64,000 nt of DNA, taken from positions 186,001 through 250,000 of the forward strand of contig NZ_FNOZ01000001.1 in the NCBI RefSeq assembly GCF_900107175.1. Direction: 5' to 3'. Shown here one piece after another: positions 9,247 through 18,421 of this stretch. The stretch comes from Modestobacter sp. DSM 44400. GTDB lineage: Bacteria; Actinomycetota; Actinomycetes; Mycobacteriales; Geodermatophilaceae. Every line of letters starts with the position of its first letter. The stretch's first letter is position 1. The notes below the pieces were generated by a model, which saw only the letters and a list, made by a program, of their open reading frames with translations, ran no database searches and was not told the origin of the DNA. The position numbers and the translations under genes are program-made.

Positions 9247-11952
9247 TCAGGAGCGGAAGACCTGCTTCCTCGTGGCGTTCCAGGTGAGCGTGCCGCCCTG
9301 GAAGTGCTGCACCACGCCGTCGAAGAGCGAGGCCGGACCGTCGACGGGATAGCCGAGCGAGCCGCCCTCCGCGCCCAAGTAGCTGTAGCTGCCGGCGATG
9401 GCCCCGTTGACGGGCTGTGCCCCCGTGCCCGGGGACCAGAGGAGCCACCCGCCCTCGAAGCGCTGCGAGCACCCGCCGTCCCGCAGACCGCACCGTGCGC
9501 CCACCATCGGGTAACCGAGGTAGCCGTTCTCCGCGCCCAGCGAGCCCCACCGCACCAGGATCGCCCCGTTGACGATCACGGCACCGGTCGCCGGCGACCA
9601 GTAGACCGACCCGCCCTCGAAACGCTGCACGCAGCCCCCGTTCCGCAGAACGCACTGCTCTCCGGACGTCGCATAGCCCAGGAACCCGTTCTCGCCTGCC
9701 GCGGCTGCCCACGCCCCGCGAATGGCGCCGTTGACCGGCTGCGCTCCGGTGGCCGGGGACCAGTACATCGCGCCGGCCTGGAACTGCTGCTCGCAGCCGC
9801 CGTTCCGCTTGCCGCACTGTGCGGTGGACACCGGGTAGCCCAGGAAGCTGTTCTCGGCCCCCAGCGCCTTCCACCGCGCCAGGATCGCGCCGTTGACCGG
9901 CTGTGTTCCGATGGCCGGGGTCCAGTAGACCGCGCCGCCCTGGAACGGCTGCCCGCATCCTCCGCCGCGCAACCCGCACTGCTCGCCGGCCACCGGGTAC
10001 CCGAAGAAGGAAGCCACGCCGCCGTACGCGGTCCACAGCGAGCGGATGGCGCCGTTGACCGTCTGCGCGCTGCTCGCCGGGGACCAGTACAGCGAGCCGC
10101 GCTGGTACTGCTGCACGCACCCCGCACCGCGCAGCCCGCACTGCTCGCCGGTCACTGGATAGCCCAGGAAGGAGGCCTCCGCGCCTAGCGACGTCCAGCG
10201 GGCCCGGATCGCGCCGCCGACCGGCAGTGCACCGCTGGCGGGTGACCAGTACACGGAGCCGCCCTCGAACTGCTGCCCGCAGCCGCCGGCAACGAGACCG
10301 CACCGCGCGTCCGTGACGGGGTAACCCAAGTAGCCGTTCTCCCGCCCGAGACCGCGCCAGGTGGCGAGGATGGCCCCTTCGACCGCGTGGGCTCCGCCTG
10401 ATGGTGTCCACCCGATCACGGCCCGCTGGTAATCCTGAGAACAGGCGGCGCGATCGCTCTGGCACTGCCCCGTGCCGGGCGCCCCGTAGGGCCCCGTTGC
10501 CCCTCCGCTGGCCTGGTAGACGGCGTCGATGTCGTCGGGCCCGGTCGCGGTGGCCGAGAGGACCCGGACCCCGGCGCCCGACGTGCCCGCGCTGAGGACC
10601 GTCACCTGGTAGGCCCCGTTGGACACTGTGACCGGTGCGCCGACGGGCAGCGCCACCGCTCGGTCGCGCGGCCAGGCCGACTGTGCCGACGGCGTGGGAT
10701 CCAGCAGCAGGGAGGTGTCCGAGCCGTCACTCGCCCGGCGCAGTGTCACCCCGCTCTGCAGGCCGGCCTGATTCAGCGTCGAGTTCCCGAGCCAGCTGTC
10801 CTGTCCGCTCGGCTGGCGGTACTCCAGCCAGTACGTGTCGCCGTCGCCGTCGACCAACTTCACCGCCCGGGTGCCGCCAGTGGTCGAGGAGACGGGGACC
10901 AGCGTGACGTCGGTGGGCGGGCTGGCCACGCTGAGGGAAACTCGCTCCGACTCCGGCAGCAGGCCCAGGAGGTCAGCCTGCGGGGTGTTCAGCGTGCCGA
11001 CCTGCTCCCAGGAGATGCCCATGACGTCGTAGTAATCGCCGTAACCGACCGTCTGGCAGGTGCCCGCCTCAGTGCCCTGGTCGCACTGCACGGCCGAGGA
11101 GTGCCCGAGGCCAAGGTTGTGGCCGAACTCGTGGGCGACGACGGAGGTCGCGGTGCCCTCCACGTAGGCCAGGCCACCGGCGTCCAGACTGCCACCCACG
11201 GTGCCCAGACCGTAGGAGCAGCCGGGTGACTGGTACGGCACGTAGACGAGGAGGTGCTTGCCTGGGCCCTCCGTCCAGCCCGCCCGGGTAGCTGCGGCCC
11301 GCCACAGGTCGAAGGGTTGAGTGCAGCTGGCCGTGGTGGGTGCCCAGTCGTAGCTGGCGACGACGCCGAACCGGACCGCACCGCCGGTCTGCTGCTCCCA
11401 GAAGTCCCCGACCGGCCCGTTGACCGCGGCCACCACCTGGGCGAGGGTCGTCGAGTCGGCTGCGCGCTGGGCCGCCATACCGGCCGGCTCCAGCATGACC
11501 ACGGTGACCGGATGGTTGACCGGCGCCGTGGTGGCCGCCGTGGCCGGCTGCTCGGCCGGCGCGACGACCTCGGCCGCGAGCACGTCCCGCGCCGGCTCCA
11601 GGCCGTCCGCCGAGGCCTCGTCGCGGACCGTGCCGCCGACGGTGACCTCCACCGTGGACCCGGCATCGACGTCGACGAGGTCACTGGTGGGCACCCGGAC
11701 CGCCTCGCCGGGGGCGGTCTGCACCCAGCTCAGCAGGCCGCTGCCGTCGTCCGCAGGCTCCGGAGCGGCGTCCGTCGCCGGGCCGGGGTCGGCGTAGCCC
11801 TGGACGAGTTCACCGACGATCGTGTCGCCGGCGGCCACGGCAGCGCCGTCGTCCGCCCGGGCGGACGGGACACCGACCAGCGAGCCGGCCAGGACGACGG
11901 CCGCAGCCATGACGAGGGACCGCGGGGACCGCAGCAGGTGGATCGTGAGCAC
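9247..11952 (-). CDS. Secreted metzincin-type zinc metalloprotease with LGFP repeats
   Basis: The product has three parts. A signal peptide comes first (residues 1-33, cleavage expected after PSARA). A metzincin protease domain follows, with HEFGHNLGLGH at 274-284 and a Met-turn YDVMG near 308-312; it looks closest to the M11/gametolysin type. From residue 487 come seven consecutive 54-residue LGFP-type repeats and a final partial one without cysteines. Each full repeat carries a C-x6-C pair, probably a disulfide. LGFP repeats are thought to anchor proteins to the actinobacterial cell wall, so this is probably a wall-bound protease. The GTG at 11952 is preferred over the ATG at 11988 because GGAG sits 6 nt before it and the signal peptide begins right there. 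Product length is 901 residues. Confidence 0.9.
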   Translation of the reverse strand: MLTIHLLRSPRSLVMAAAVVLAGSLVGVPSARADDGAAVAAGDTIVGELVQGYADPGPATDAAPEPADDGSGLLSWVQTAPGEAVRVPTSDLVDVDAGSTVEVTVGGTVRDEASADGLEPARDVLAAEVVAPAEQPATAATTAPVNHPVTVVMLEPAGMAAQRAADSTTLAQVVAAVNGPVGDFWEQQTGGAVRFGVVASYDWAPTTASCTQPFDLWRAAATRAGWTEGPGKHLLVYVPYQSPGCSYGLGTVGGSLDAGGLAYVEGTATSVVAHEFGHNLGLGHSSAVQCDQGTEAGTCQTVGYGDYYDVMGISWEQVGTLNTPQADLLGLLPESERVSLSVASPPTDVTLVPVSSTTGGTRAVKLVDGDGDTYWLEYRQPSGQDSWLGNSTLNQAGLQSGVTLRRASDGSDTSLLLDPTPSAQSAWPRDRAVALPVGAPVTVSNGAYQVTVLSAGTSGAGVRVLSATATGPDDIDAVYQASGGATGPYGAPGTGQCQSDRAACSQDYQRAVIGWTPSGGAHAVEGAILATWRGLGRENGYLGYPVTDARCGLVAGGCGQQFEGGSVYWSPASGALPVGGAIRARWTSLGAEASFLGYPVTGEQCGLRGAGCVQQYQRGSLYWSPASSAQTVNGAIRSLWTAYGGVASFFGYPVAGEQCGLRGGGCGQPFQGGAVYWTPAIGTQPVNGAILARWKALGAENSFLGYPVSTAQCGKRNGGCEQQFQAGAMYWSPATGAQPVNGAIRGAWAAAAGENGFLGYATSGEQCVLRNGGCVQRFEGGSVYWSPATGAVIVNGAILVRWGSLGAENGYLGYPMVGARCGLRDGGCSQRFEGGWLLWSPGTGAQPVNGAIAGSYSYLGAEGGSLGYPVDGPASLFDGVVQHFQGGTLTWNATRKQVFRS
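9250..10494 (-). repeat. Tandem 162-bp coding repeats (LGFP repeats)
   Basis: Seven in-register 162-bp units and a 111-bp partial unit encode the C-terminal half of the LGFP metalloprotease. Every full unit encodes one motif of the LGYP type (FLGYP, FFGYP or YLGYP, degenerate in the first), one C-x6-C pair, one aromatic YWSP-like turn and a VNGAI-like motif. Register is exactly 54 codons throughout, which points to unequal recombination as their origin. Confidence 0.85.
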
Positions 11953-12073
11953 GTACAGCTCCAGGGCAGAAGGGACCACCCCCTCCATCGGCGTCCCGGT
12001 CCGAGAACTGGAGCGTCCCGTGCCAACGTCACCCGTTCAGGGGACAGCGAAACCCCACCTGCCACAACAGCCC

Positions 12074-13483
12074 TCAGGAGACGTCGTCGGTGCCGCCCAT
12101 CAGCCGGCGCCCGGCCTCGGTGATGGAGCCCGACAGCGACGGGTAGATCGCGAAGGTGTTGGCCAGGTCGCCGGCGGTCAGGCCCTTGGCCACGGCGAGC
12201 GCGATCGGCAGGATCAGCTCCGACGCGCCGGGCGCCACCACCACGCCGCCGATGACCACGTCGGTCGAGCGGCGGGTGAACAGCTTGACGAAGCCGTCGC
12301 GCAGGTCGCTCATCTTGGCCCGCGCGTTGGTGGCCAGCGGCAGCTGGACGACCTCCACGTCGGCCCCTTCGGTCAGCGACTTCTCCTGCACCCCGACGGT
12401 GGCGATCTCCGGGTGGGTGAAGACGTTCGCCGCCACGGTCTTGAGCTTGATCGGCGCAACCGCCTCGCCCAGGGCGTGCCACATGGCGATGCGGCCCTGC
12501 ATGGCGGCGACGGAGGCGAGCTGGAAGACACCGGTGACGTCGCCGGCGGCGTAGATGCCGGGGACCGTCGTCCGGGAGACGCGGTCGACCAGCACGTGGC
12601 CGGACGGCGACAGCTCCACCCCGACGGCCGCCAGGTTCAGCCCGGCGGTGTTGGGCACCGTGCCCACGGTCATCAGCGCGTGCGACCCCTCGACGACCCG
12701 GCCGTCGGTCAGCGCGACGCGCACGCCCTTCTCGGTCCGGACGACGGACTCCGCGCGCCCCTTCTCCGCGATGCGCCCGCCGCGGGACTGGAAGACCGTC
12801 TCCACCACCGCAGCGGCGTCGCTGTCCTCACCGGGCAGCACCTGCTCGCGGGAAGAGACCAGCGTGACCGGGACGCCGGCCTCCAGGTAGCCGGAGGCGA
12901 ACTCGGCGCCGGTGACGCCGGAGCCGATGACGACCAGGTGCTCGGGCATGTCCTCGAGGTCGTACACGTCGCGCCAGGACAGGATCCGGTCACCGTCGGG
13001 CTCCGCGCCGGGCAGCACGCGGGGGTCGGCCCCCGTGGCGATGAGGACGACGTCGGCCTCGAGCTCGCGCGTGACCTCGCCGTCTCCGTCGAGCACCTCG
13101 ACCCGGTGGGCGGCCAGCCCGCGGATGTCGTCGGACAGCCGGGCCTGACCGGCGAAGATCGTGACGGCCTCGGACTCCAGCCGGGCGTGGATGTCGGCGG
13201 ACTGCGCGACAGCCAGGCCGCGGATGCGGCTGTTGACGTGCGCGAGATCCAGGCCGACGGTGGCGAGGTCGCTGCCCTGCAGGCCGAGGACGGCGGAGTC
13301 GCGGACCGCGGTCATCGCGCCGGCGGCGGCGATGAACGCCTTGGAGGGGACGCAGTCGGTGAGCACGCTCGCGCCACCGATGCCGTCCCGCTCCACGACG
13401 GTGACCTGGGCACCGAGTTGGGCGGCGACCAGCGCGGCCTCGTAGCCGGCCGGGCCGCCGCCGATGATCACGATGCGGGTCAT
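12074..13483 (-). CDS. lpdA: FAD-dependent NAD(P)H quinone reductase, LpdA type
   Basis: A 469-residue flavoprotein of the pyridine nucleotide-disulfide oxidoreductase fold. FAD binding is shown by RIVIIGGGPAGYEAALVAAQ and by PGIYAAGDVTG, and NAD(P) binding by LVVIGSGVTGAEFASGY. Where lipoamide dehydrogenases have CxxxxC, this protein has GGASVLTDCVPSK, so the first redox cysteine is missing. The C-terminal His-Glu pair of disulfide reductases is also not apparent. This matches mycobacterial LpdA (Rv3303c), which reduces quinones rather than disulfides. ATG 13483 is preceded by AAGGA. The neighbouring GGCT-like gene also fits the mycobacterial lpdA-Rv3304 order as I recall it. Confidence 0.9.
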   Translation of the reverse strand: MTRIVIIGGGPAGYEAALVAAQLGAQVTVVERDGIGGASVLTDCVPSKAFIAAAGAMTAVRDSAVLGLQGSDLATVGLDLAHVNSRIRGLAVAQSADIHARLESEAVTIFAGQARLSDDIRGLAAHRVEVLDGDGEVTRELEADVVLIATGADPRVLPGAEPDGDRILSWRDVYDLEDMPEHLVVIGSGVTGAEFASGYLEAGVPVTLVSSREQVLPGEDSDAAAVVETVFQSRGGRIAEKGRAESVVRTEKGVRVALTDGRVVEGSHALMTVGTVPNTAGLNLAAVGVELSPSGHVLVDRVSRTTVPGIYAAGDVTGVFQLASVAAMQGRIAMWHALGEAVAPIKLKTVAANVFTHPEIATVGVQEKSLTEGADVEVVQLPLATNARAKMSDLRDGFVKLFTRRSTDVVIGGVVVAPGASELILPIALAVAKGLTAGDLANTFAIYPSLSGSITEAGRRLMGGTDDVS

Positions 13484-13587
13484 GAGGGTCCTTCTGCTGT
13501 CCGGGGGCGTTCCGCGGGCCATTCTCCCCGGTGCATCCCCGGAACGGCGGAACCGCCCCTCGTCGGGGCCGCCACACCGACCGTGGC

Positions 13588-13593
13588 TAGGCT
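13588..13593 (+). promoter_or_regulatory. -10 of a leaderless promoter for the GGCT-like gene
   Basis: TAGGCT ends exactly 7 nt before the ATG at 13601. No ribosome binding site lies between. Confidence 0.55.
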
Positions 13594-13600
13594 CAACCCG

Positions 13601-14059
13601 ATGGGCCTCTATGCCGCGTACGGGTCGAACATGGATCCTGCGCAGATGCTGCGACGCTGCCCCTCCTCCCCCTTCGCCGGCACCGGCTGGATCCCCGGCT
13701 GGCGTCTGACGTTCGGCGCCGAGGAGTTCGGCTGGGAGGGCGCCCAGGCCACGCTGGTCCCGGCCGAGTCGGCCTCCCCGGGTGTGTTCGTCGGGCTCTA
13801 CGACCTCACCGAGGCCGACGAACGCGCGCTGGACGCCTGGGAGGGCGCCGACCACGGCCTCTACCGCAAGGTCCGCCTCCGGGTGCACACGCTGGCCGGC
13901 GACGTGGTCGCCTACGCCTACGCGCTGGACGCCTTCGAGGGCGGACTGCCCTCGGCCCGGTACCTGGGATCGATCGCCGACGCCGCCGAGGCCGCCGGCG
14001 CGCCCGACGACTACCTGCTCGGCCTACGCTCACGCGACTGCCGCTCGACCGGCGTCTGA
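13601..14059 (+). CDS. Gamma-glutamylcyclotransferase-fold protein
   Basis: A 152-residue protein of the GGCT/AIG2-like fold. It opens with the family signature GLYAAYGSNMDPAQM, where the YGSN loop binds substrate. It continues with PGWRLTFG, GVFVGLYDLTEADERALDAWEG (conserved acidic catalytic region) and a C-terminal SARYLGSIADAAEAAGAP segment. Such enzymes convert gamma-glutamyl compounds to 5-oxoproline; the substrate here is unknown. The start is the ATG that follows TAGGCT by 7 nt. The much longer open frame upstream is antisense to lpdA and is not coding. A 66-bp palindromic element begins 17 bp after the stop. Confidence 0.85.
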   Translation: MGLYAAYGSNMDPAQMLRRCPSSPFAGTGWIPGWRLTFGAEEFGWEGAQATLVPAESASPGVFVGLYDLTEADERALDAWEGADHGLYRKVRLRVHTLAGDVVAYAYALDAFEGGLPSARYLGSIADAAEAAGAPDDYLLGLRSRDCRSTGV

Positions 14060-14075
14060 CCTCTCCCTTCCCCGT

Positions 14076-14141
14076 GATTATGGAGCTGGCGTGGCGACAC
14101 ACCGGCGGACGTCGGCGCGTCGGCACCGCAGCTCCATGATC
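14076..14141. repeat. 66-bp palindromic element, left copy
   Basis: It begins GATTATGGAGCTG and ends CAGCTCCATGATC, so its ends form a long imperfect hairpin. It is the same length as the copy at 15123-15188, and 50 of 66 positions agree in a gapless alignment by my count, with the disagreement concentrated at the centre. It lies 1 bp beyond the stop codon of the DUF559-type gene. No transposase or target duplication was seen. Confidence 0.75.
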
Positions 14142-14142
14142 G

Positions 14143-15037
14143 TCACCCGGGGACGAACTCGAGCGCGCGAGCCACCGTGGCGACCATCGGCTGCCACCGG
14201 CGGTAGACGTCGACGCCCGTGAAGTGCAGCAGCGTCCACTGGTGCTCGGTGAGCCAGTTGTGCCGATGCCGGTCGTCCCGCAGCTGGGTCGCGGTCATGT
14301 GGGCCTCGAGCCCGTCGAACTCCGCACCGACCCGCTGCTTGCGCCAGGCGGTGTCCATCTCCGGCCACGAGGCCGCGTCGACCACCCGCACCTGCAGCTC
14401 AGGGGCCGGCAGCCCGCCGTCGATGAAGCGCCACCGCATGCGGGACTCCATCGGCGAGGCCGCTCCGGGATCGGCGTGCGGACCAGCTGCCGCAACCGGA
14501 CCACGTCGCGCAGTCCAGCCTGAGCGAAGGCCGCCGCCGCCAGCTCGTCGGGGTCGCACGTCCCACTGCGGAGCGCCGCGTCGAGGCTGGCCAGGCCGTC
14601 GATCGGCGCGGACAGCCGGACGACGTCGCAGGCCGTTCGGGCGGGGGGTGTGCACCACACGCCGTCGACCAGGACGGCGTCGTCCGTGCCGAGGGACGAC
14701 GGGTGCACCTGGATGCCGGGCCGACTCCGGTGGGCCACCGACGGCGGCCCAAGGAAGTGCACCGTGTCGGTCGGGACGATGTCGAACTCGTGCAGTGCTG
14801 CGGCCGTGGAATGGCAGGCGACCAGGTCACCCCGATCACCAGGGCCGCCGCACGCACGGTCACACCGATCCGGTCGGGGAGCTCGGCGTCCACGAGGACC
14901 CCGCGCCACGGCGTGCGCCGCCAGCGGTCGGAGTGGACCAGCTGGCAGATCTCCCACTCGGTGTAGCGCTCTCGCGCCTGGGCAGTTGTGAACACCCCGC
15001 CCTGCTGGGCGATGGTGCGGTACAGGCTGAAGTCCAC
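14143..15037 (-). pseudogene. AbiEi/DUF559-type protein, disrupted by two frameshifts
   Basis: One protein is spread over three frames. The N-terminal part (GTG 15037) reads LYRTIAQQGGVFTTAQARE, the winged-helix start typical of AbiEi-like antitoxin-domain proteins. Near 14830-14833 (a run of four C on the plus strand) a base is missing, and the sequence goes on as VACHSTAAALHEFDIVP through ALRDVV-type helices. Near 14475 a second base is missing, and the sequence goes on as SPMESRMRWRFIDGG through GAEFDGLEAHM to a stop at 14143. The last part is the DUF559/very-short-patch-repair-like nuclease domain with its E-x-D/G-x-E region. A restored product would be about 297 residues. The gene lies exactly between two 66-bp palindromes. 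Whether the indels are real or assembly errors cannot be decided here. Confidence 0.75.
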
Positions 15038-15122
15038 CCGTGCACAGGGGAGCCCGGGACTGCCGCCGGGGGGCCCGTGCTCCGATCTGTGGACAGACGT
15101 CCCCGCTGTGGACGAGCGCGAT

Positions 15123-15188
15123 GATCATGGAGCTGCCGTGCCGACACGCCGCTGTGACTCGGCGGGTCGCCCCGCCAGGTCCATGATC
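15123..15188. repeat. 66-bp palindromic element, right copy
   Basis: It begins GATCATGGAGCTG and ends CAGGTCCATGATC and folds into a long imperfect hairpin. It is about 85 bp upstream of the start of the DUF559-type gene and 18 bp beyond the meaB stop. Orientation and length match the left copy at 14076-14141. Confidence 0.75.
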
Positions 15189-15206
15189 GCCGGGGAGTGG
15201 GGTCGT

Positions 15207-16214
15207 TCAGCCGGGGGCCGGGTCGGTCAGGAACGTCTCCAGCAGCTGGCCGGCGGCCAGCGCCGGGGTCAGCTCGCCCGCCAGCACCGCCTTCTCCAGT
15301 TCCGGGGCCAGCGCCCGGACGGCGGGGTGCGCGCGCAGCCGGTGCTCCAGCCCGTCGCGGACCATCCCCCACGTCCAGCGCACCTGCTGGGCCCGGCGGC
15401 GCTCGTCGAAGGCGCCCGAGGCGCGCATCCGGTCGCCGTGCGCCACGACCTGCGCCCACACCTCGGGCAGCCCGGCCCCGGTCAGTCCGGCGCAGGTCAG
15501 CACCGGGACCTCCCAGCCGTCGTCGCCGTGTCCGCGCAGCATCCGGATGGCGCCGGCAAGCTCGCGGGCGGCCCGGCGGGCGTCGATCTCCCCTGGACCG
15601 TCGGCCTTGTTCACCGCGATCACGTCGGCGATCTCCAGGATCCCGCGCTTGATGCCCTGCAGCTGGTCACCGGTCCGCGCCAGGGTCAGGAACAGGAACG
15701 AGTCGACCATCTCCGCGACAGTGACCTCGCTCTGCCCCACCCCGACGGTCTCCACCAGGACGACGTCGTAGCCGGCCGCCTCGACCACCACCATCGACTC
15801 TCGGGTCGCCTGGGCCACTCCACCCAGCGTGCCGGCGGTCGGGGCGGGCCGGATGAAGGCGGCGTCGTCGACGGCCAGCCGGGCCATCCGGGTCTTGTCG
15901 CCCAGGATCGACCCGCCCGAACGCGACGACGACGGGTCGACGGCCAGCACCGCAACCCGCGAGCCGACCGCGGTCAGCGAGACCCCGAGCGCGTCGATGA
16001 ACGTCGACTTGCCCACCCCGGGCACCCCGCTGATCCCGACCCGCCGCGCTCCCCCGGCATACGGCAGCAGCTCGATCAGCAGCTGCTGCGCGGCGTCCCG
16101 GTGGTCGGCCCGGCGGGACTCGACCAGCGTGATCGACCGCGCCAGAGCCCGCCGGTTGCCCGCGAGCACGCCCTCGGCGAGAGCCGGGACGTCGACCGGC
16201 CGGCCACCGGCCAT
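15207..16214 (-). CDS. meaB: Methylmalonyl-CoA mutase-associated GTPase MeaB
   Basis: MeaB is a G3E-family GTPase that gates cobalamin loading into methylmalonyl-CoA mutase and protects it from inactivation. The 335-residue sequence shows Walker A GVPGVGKST, the switch and base-loop region DPSSSRSGGSILGDKTRM, Walker B ETVGVGQSE and the guanine-specificity motif NKAD. The ATG at 16214 shares a base with the mutB stop (TGATG), so MeaB is translationally coupled to the enzyme it serves. The C-terminus is a dimerisation arm. Confidence 0.96.
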   Translation of the reverse strand: MAGGRPVDVPALAEGVLAGNRRALARSITLVESRRADHRDAAQQLLIELLPYAGGARRVGISGVPGVGKSTFIDALGVSLTAVGSRVAVLAVDPSSSRSGGSILGDKTRMARLAVDDAAFIRPAPTAGTLGGVAQATRESMVVVEAAGYDVVLVETVGVGQSEVTVAEMVDSFLFLTLARTGDQLQGIKRGILEIADVIAVNKADGPGEIDARRAARELAGAIRMLRGHGDDGWEVPVLTCAGLTGAGLPEVWAQVVAHGDRMRASGAFDERRRAQQVRWTWGMVRDGLEHRLRAHPAVRALAPELEKAVLAGELTPALAAGQLLETFLTDPAPG

Positions 16215-18421
16215 CAGTGCCCGAGACGCTGCGCCAGCGTGCGCAGCAGGTCCTGCGCCGCCTCGGCGATCACCGTCCCGGGCGGGAAGATCGCTGCCGC
16301 ACCCGCGGCCCGCAGCTCCTCGAAGTCACCGGGCGGGATGACCCCGCCGACCACGATCAACACGTCATCGGCGCCCAGCTCGGCGAGCGCGTCGCGCAGT
16401 GCGGGCACCAGGGTCAGGTGTCCGGCGGCCAGCGAGGAGACCCCGACCACGTGCACGTCGGCCTCCACCGCCTGCCGGGCGACCTCCTCCGGCGTCTGGA
16501 ACAGCGGGCCGACGTCGACGTCGAAGCCCAGGTCGGCGAAGGCCGTGGCGATCACCTTCTGGCCGCGGTCGTGCCCGTCCTGGCCCATCTTGGCCACCAG
16601 GATCCGCGGCCGGCGGCCCTCGGCGTCGGCGAAGTCGGCGGCCATCCGCCGGGTCTCCTCCACGGGTCCGGCGTCCCCTGCCTCGTCGCGGTACACCCCG
16701 GAGATGGTGCGCACCTGGCCGGAGTGCCGCCCGTAGACTGCCTCCAGCGCGTCGGAGATCTCCCCGACGGTCGCCTTGGCGCGGGCTGCGTCCACGGCCA
16801 GCTTCAGCAGGTTGGACTCCAGGCCGCTCCCCCGCCGTCCTTCGGCCGCGGCCCGGGCGGCGTCGGTCAGCCGGGAGAGCGCCTCCTGCACCGTCCCGGC
16901 GTCCCGGGAGGCCCGCAGCTCGGTCAGCTTGGCCTTCTGCTGGGCCAGCACGTCGGCGTTGTCGACCTTGAGCACCTCGACGGCCTCGTCCGAGGCCACC
17001 CGGTACTTGTTGACGCCGATCACCGGCTGGCGGCCGGAGTCGATCCGCGCCTGGGTGCGCGCCGCGGCCTCCTCGATGCGCATCTTCGGGATGCCGTCGT
17101 CGATCGCCTGGGCCATGCCGCCGTGCGCGGCGACCTCCTGGATGTGCGCCCACGCCCGGCGGGCCAGGTCGTAGGTGAGCCGCTCCACGTAGGCCGAACC
17201 ACCCCACGGGTCGATGACCCGCGTCGTCCCGGACTCCTGCTGCAGCAGTAGCTGGGTGTTGCGGGCGATCCGGGCGGAGAAGTCGGTGGGCAGCGCCAGC
17301 GCTTCGTCGAGCGCGTTGGTGTGCAGCGACTGGGTGTGGCCCTGGGTCGCGGCCATCGCCTCCAGGCAGGTGCGGACGACGTTGTTGTAGACGTCCTGCG
17401 CGGTCAGCGACCAGCCCGAGGTCTGCGAATGGGTGCGCAGTGACATCGACTTGTCCTTCTGCGCGCCCGCCTCCTTGACCAGCTTCGCCCACAGCAGCCG
17501 GCCGGCCCGCAGCTTCGCGACCTCCATGAAGAAGTTCATGCCGATCGCCCAGAAGAAGCTCAGCCGCGGCGCGAACACGTCGACGTCCAGGCCCGCGGCC
17601 TTGCCCGCCTGCAGGTACTCCACCCCGTCGGCCAGCGTGTAGGCCAGCTCAAGGTCGGCCGTCGCCCCGGCCTCCTGGATGTGGTACCCGGAGATGGAGA
17701 TCGAGTTGAAGCGGGGCATCTCGGTGGAGGTGAACGCGAAGATGTCGCTGATGATCTGCATCGAGGGCTTGGGTGGGTAGATGTAGGTGTTGCGGACCAT
17801 GAACTCCTTGAGGATGTCGTTCTGGATGGTCCCGGTCAGCTGGGCAGGGCTAACCCCCTGTTCCTCGGCAGCGACGACGTAGAGCGCCAGCACCGGCAGG
17901 ACGGCGCCGTTCATGGTCATCGAGACGCTCATCCGGTCCAGCGGGATGCCATCGAAGAGCTGCCGCATGTCCAGGATCGAGTCGATCGCCACTCCGGCCA
18001 TCCCGACGTCACCGACCACGCGGGGGTGGTCGGAGTCGTAGCCACGGTGGGTGGGCAGGTCGAAGGCGACCGACAGGCCCTTCTGCCCGGCGGCGAGGTT
18101 GCGCCGGTAGAACGCGTTGGACTCCGTCGCGGTGGAGAACCCGGCGTACTGGCGCACCGTCCACGGCTGGGTCGTGTACATCGTCGGGTAGGGCCCGCGC
18201 AGGTAGGGCGCGATGCCCGGGAACGTGCCGAGGAAGTCGACGTCGGCCAGGTCGGCCGGGGTGAACAGCGGCGGGACGGCGATCCCCTCGGGGGTCTGCC
18301 AGGTCGCCTCCCCCACGCCGCGGCCGGTGGTCTCCTCGTAGGCCTTCGCCCAGTTCTCGACGGAGGCGCTCGCGGACGGGCGGCCCAGCTCGAGGTCGCC
18401 GAAATCGGGGATCGTGCTCAT
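16214..18421 (-). CDS. mutB: Methylmalonyl-CoA mutase large (catalytic) subunit
   Basis: MutB isomerises methylmalonyl-CoA to succinyl-CoA with adenosylcobalamin. The 735 residues hold an N-terminal TIM-barrel substrate domain (the [21 protein letters not shown] region, then [12 protein letters not shown]) and a C-terminal cobalamin domain. The latter has GQDGHDRG, the DxHxxG motif whose His ligates cobalt, and GVSSLAAGH further on. Substrate-site segments such as [19 protein letters not shown] and [19 protein letters not shown] are intact. It starts at ATG 18421, overlapping the end of mutA by 4 bp, and ends on the meaB start. It completes the propionyl-CoA route that begins with the AccD5/AccA3 carboxylase. 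Confidence 0.97.
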   Translation of the reverse strand: MSTIPDFGDLELGRPSASASVENWAKAYEETTGRGVGEATWQTPEGIAVPPLFTPADLADVDFLGTFPGIAPYLRGPYPTMYTTQPWTVRQYAGFSTATESNAFYRRNLAAGQKGLSVAFDLPTHRGYDSDHPRVVGDVGMAGVAIDSILDMRQLFDGIPLDRMSVSMTMNGAVLPVLALYVVAAEEQGVSPAQLTGTIQNDILKEFMVRNTYIYPPKPSMQIISDIFAFTSTEMPRFNSISISGYHIQEAGATADLELAYTLADGVEYLQAGKAAGLDVDVFAPRLSFFWAIGMNFFMEVAKLRAGRLLWAKLVKEAGAQKDKSMSLRTHSQTSGWSLTAQDVYNNVVRTCLEAMAATQGHTQSLHTNALDEALALPTDFSARIARNTQLLLQQESGTTRVIDPWGGSAYVERLTYDLARRAWAHIQEVAAHGGMAQAIDDGIPKMRIEEAAARTQARIDSGRQPVIGVNKYRVASDEAVEVLKVDNADVLAQQKAKLTELRASRDAGTVQEALSRLTDAARAAAEGRRGSGLESNLLKLAVDAARAKATVGEISDALEAVYGRHSGQVRTISGVYRDEAGDAGPVEETRRMAADFADAEGRRPRILVAKMGQDGHDRGQKVIATAFADLGFDVDVGPLFQTPEEVARQAVEADVHVVGVSSLAAGHLTLVPALRDALAELGADDVLIVVGGVIPPGDFEELRAAGAAAIFPPGTVIAEAAQDLLRTLAQRLGH

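Noticed and set aside
9250-10494. Tandem repeats considered as a CRISPR array
   Set aside because: The units are 162 bp, in frame, and encode LGFP repeats; there are no spacers.
11822-13600. N-terminal extension of the GGCT-like gene to give 745 residues
   Set aside because: The extension is antisense to lpdA; the family signature begins at ATG 13601, which has its own -10.
14219-15124. 301-codon plus-strand open frame opposite the DUF559-type gene
   Set aside because: Its translation is Arg/Pro-rich without motifs, whereas the minus strand shows family motifs across three frames.
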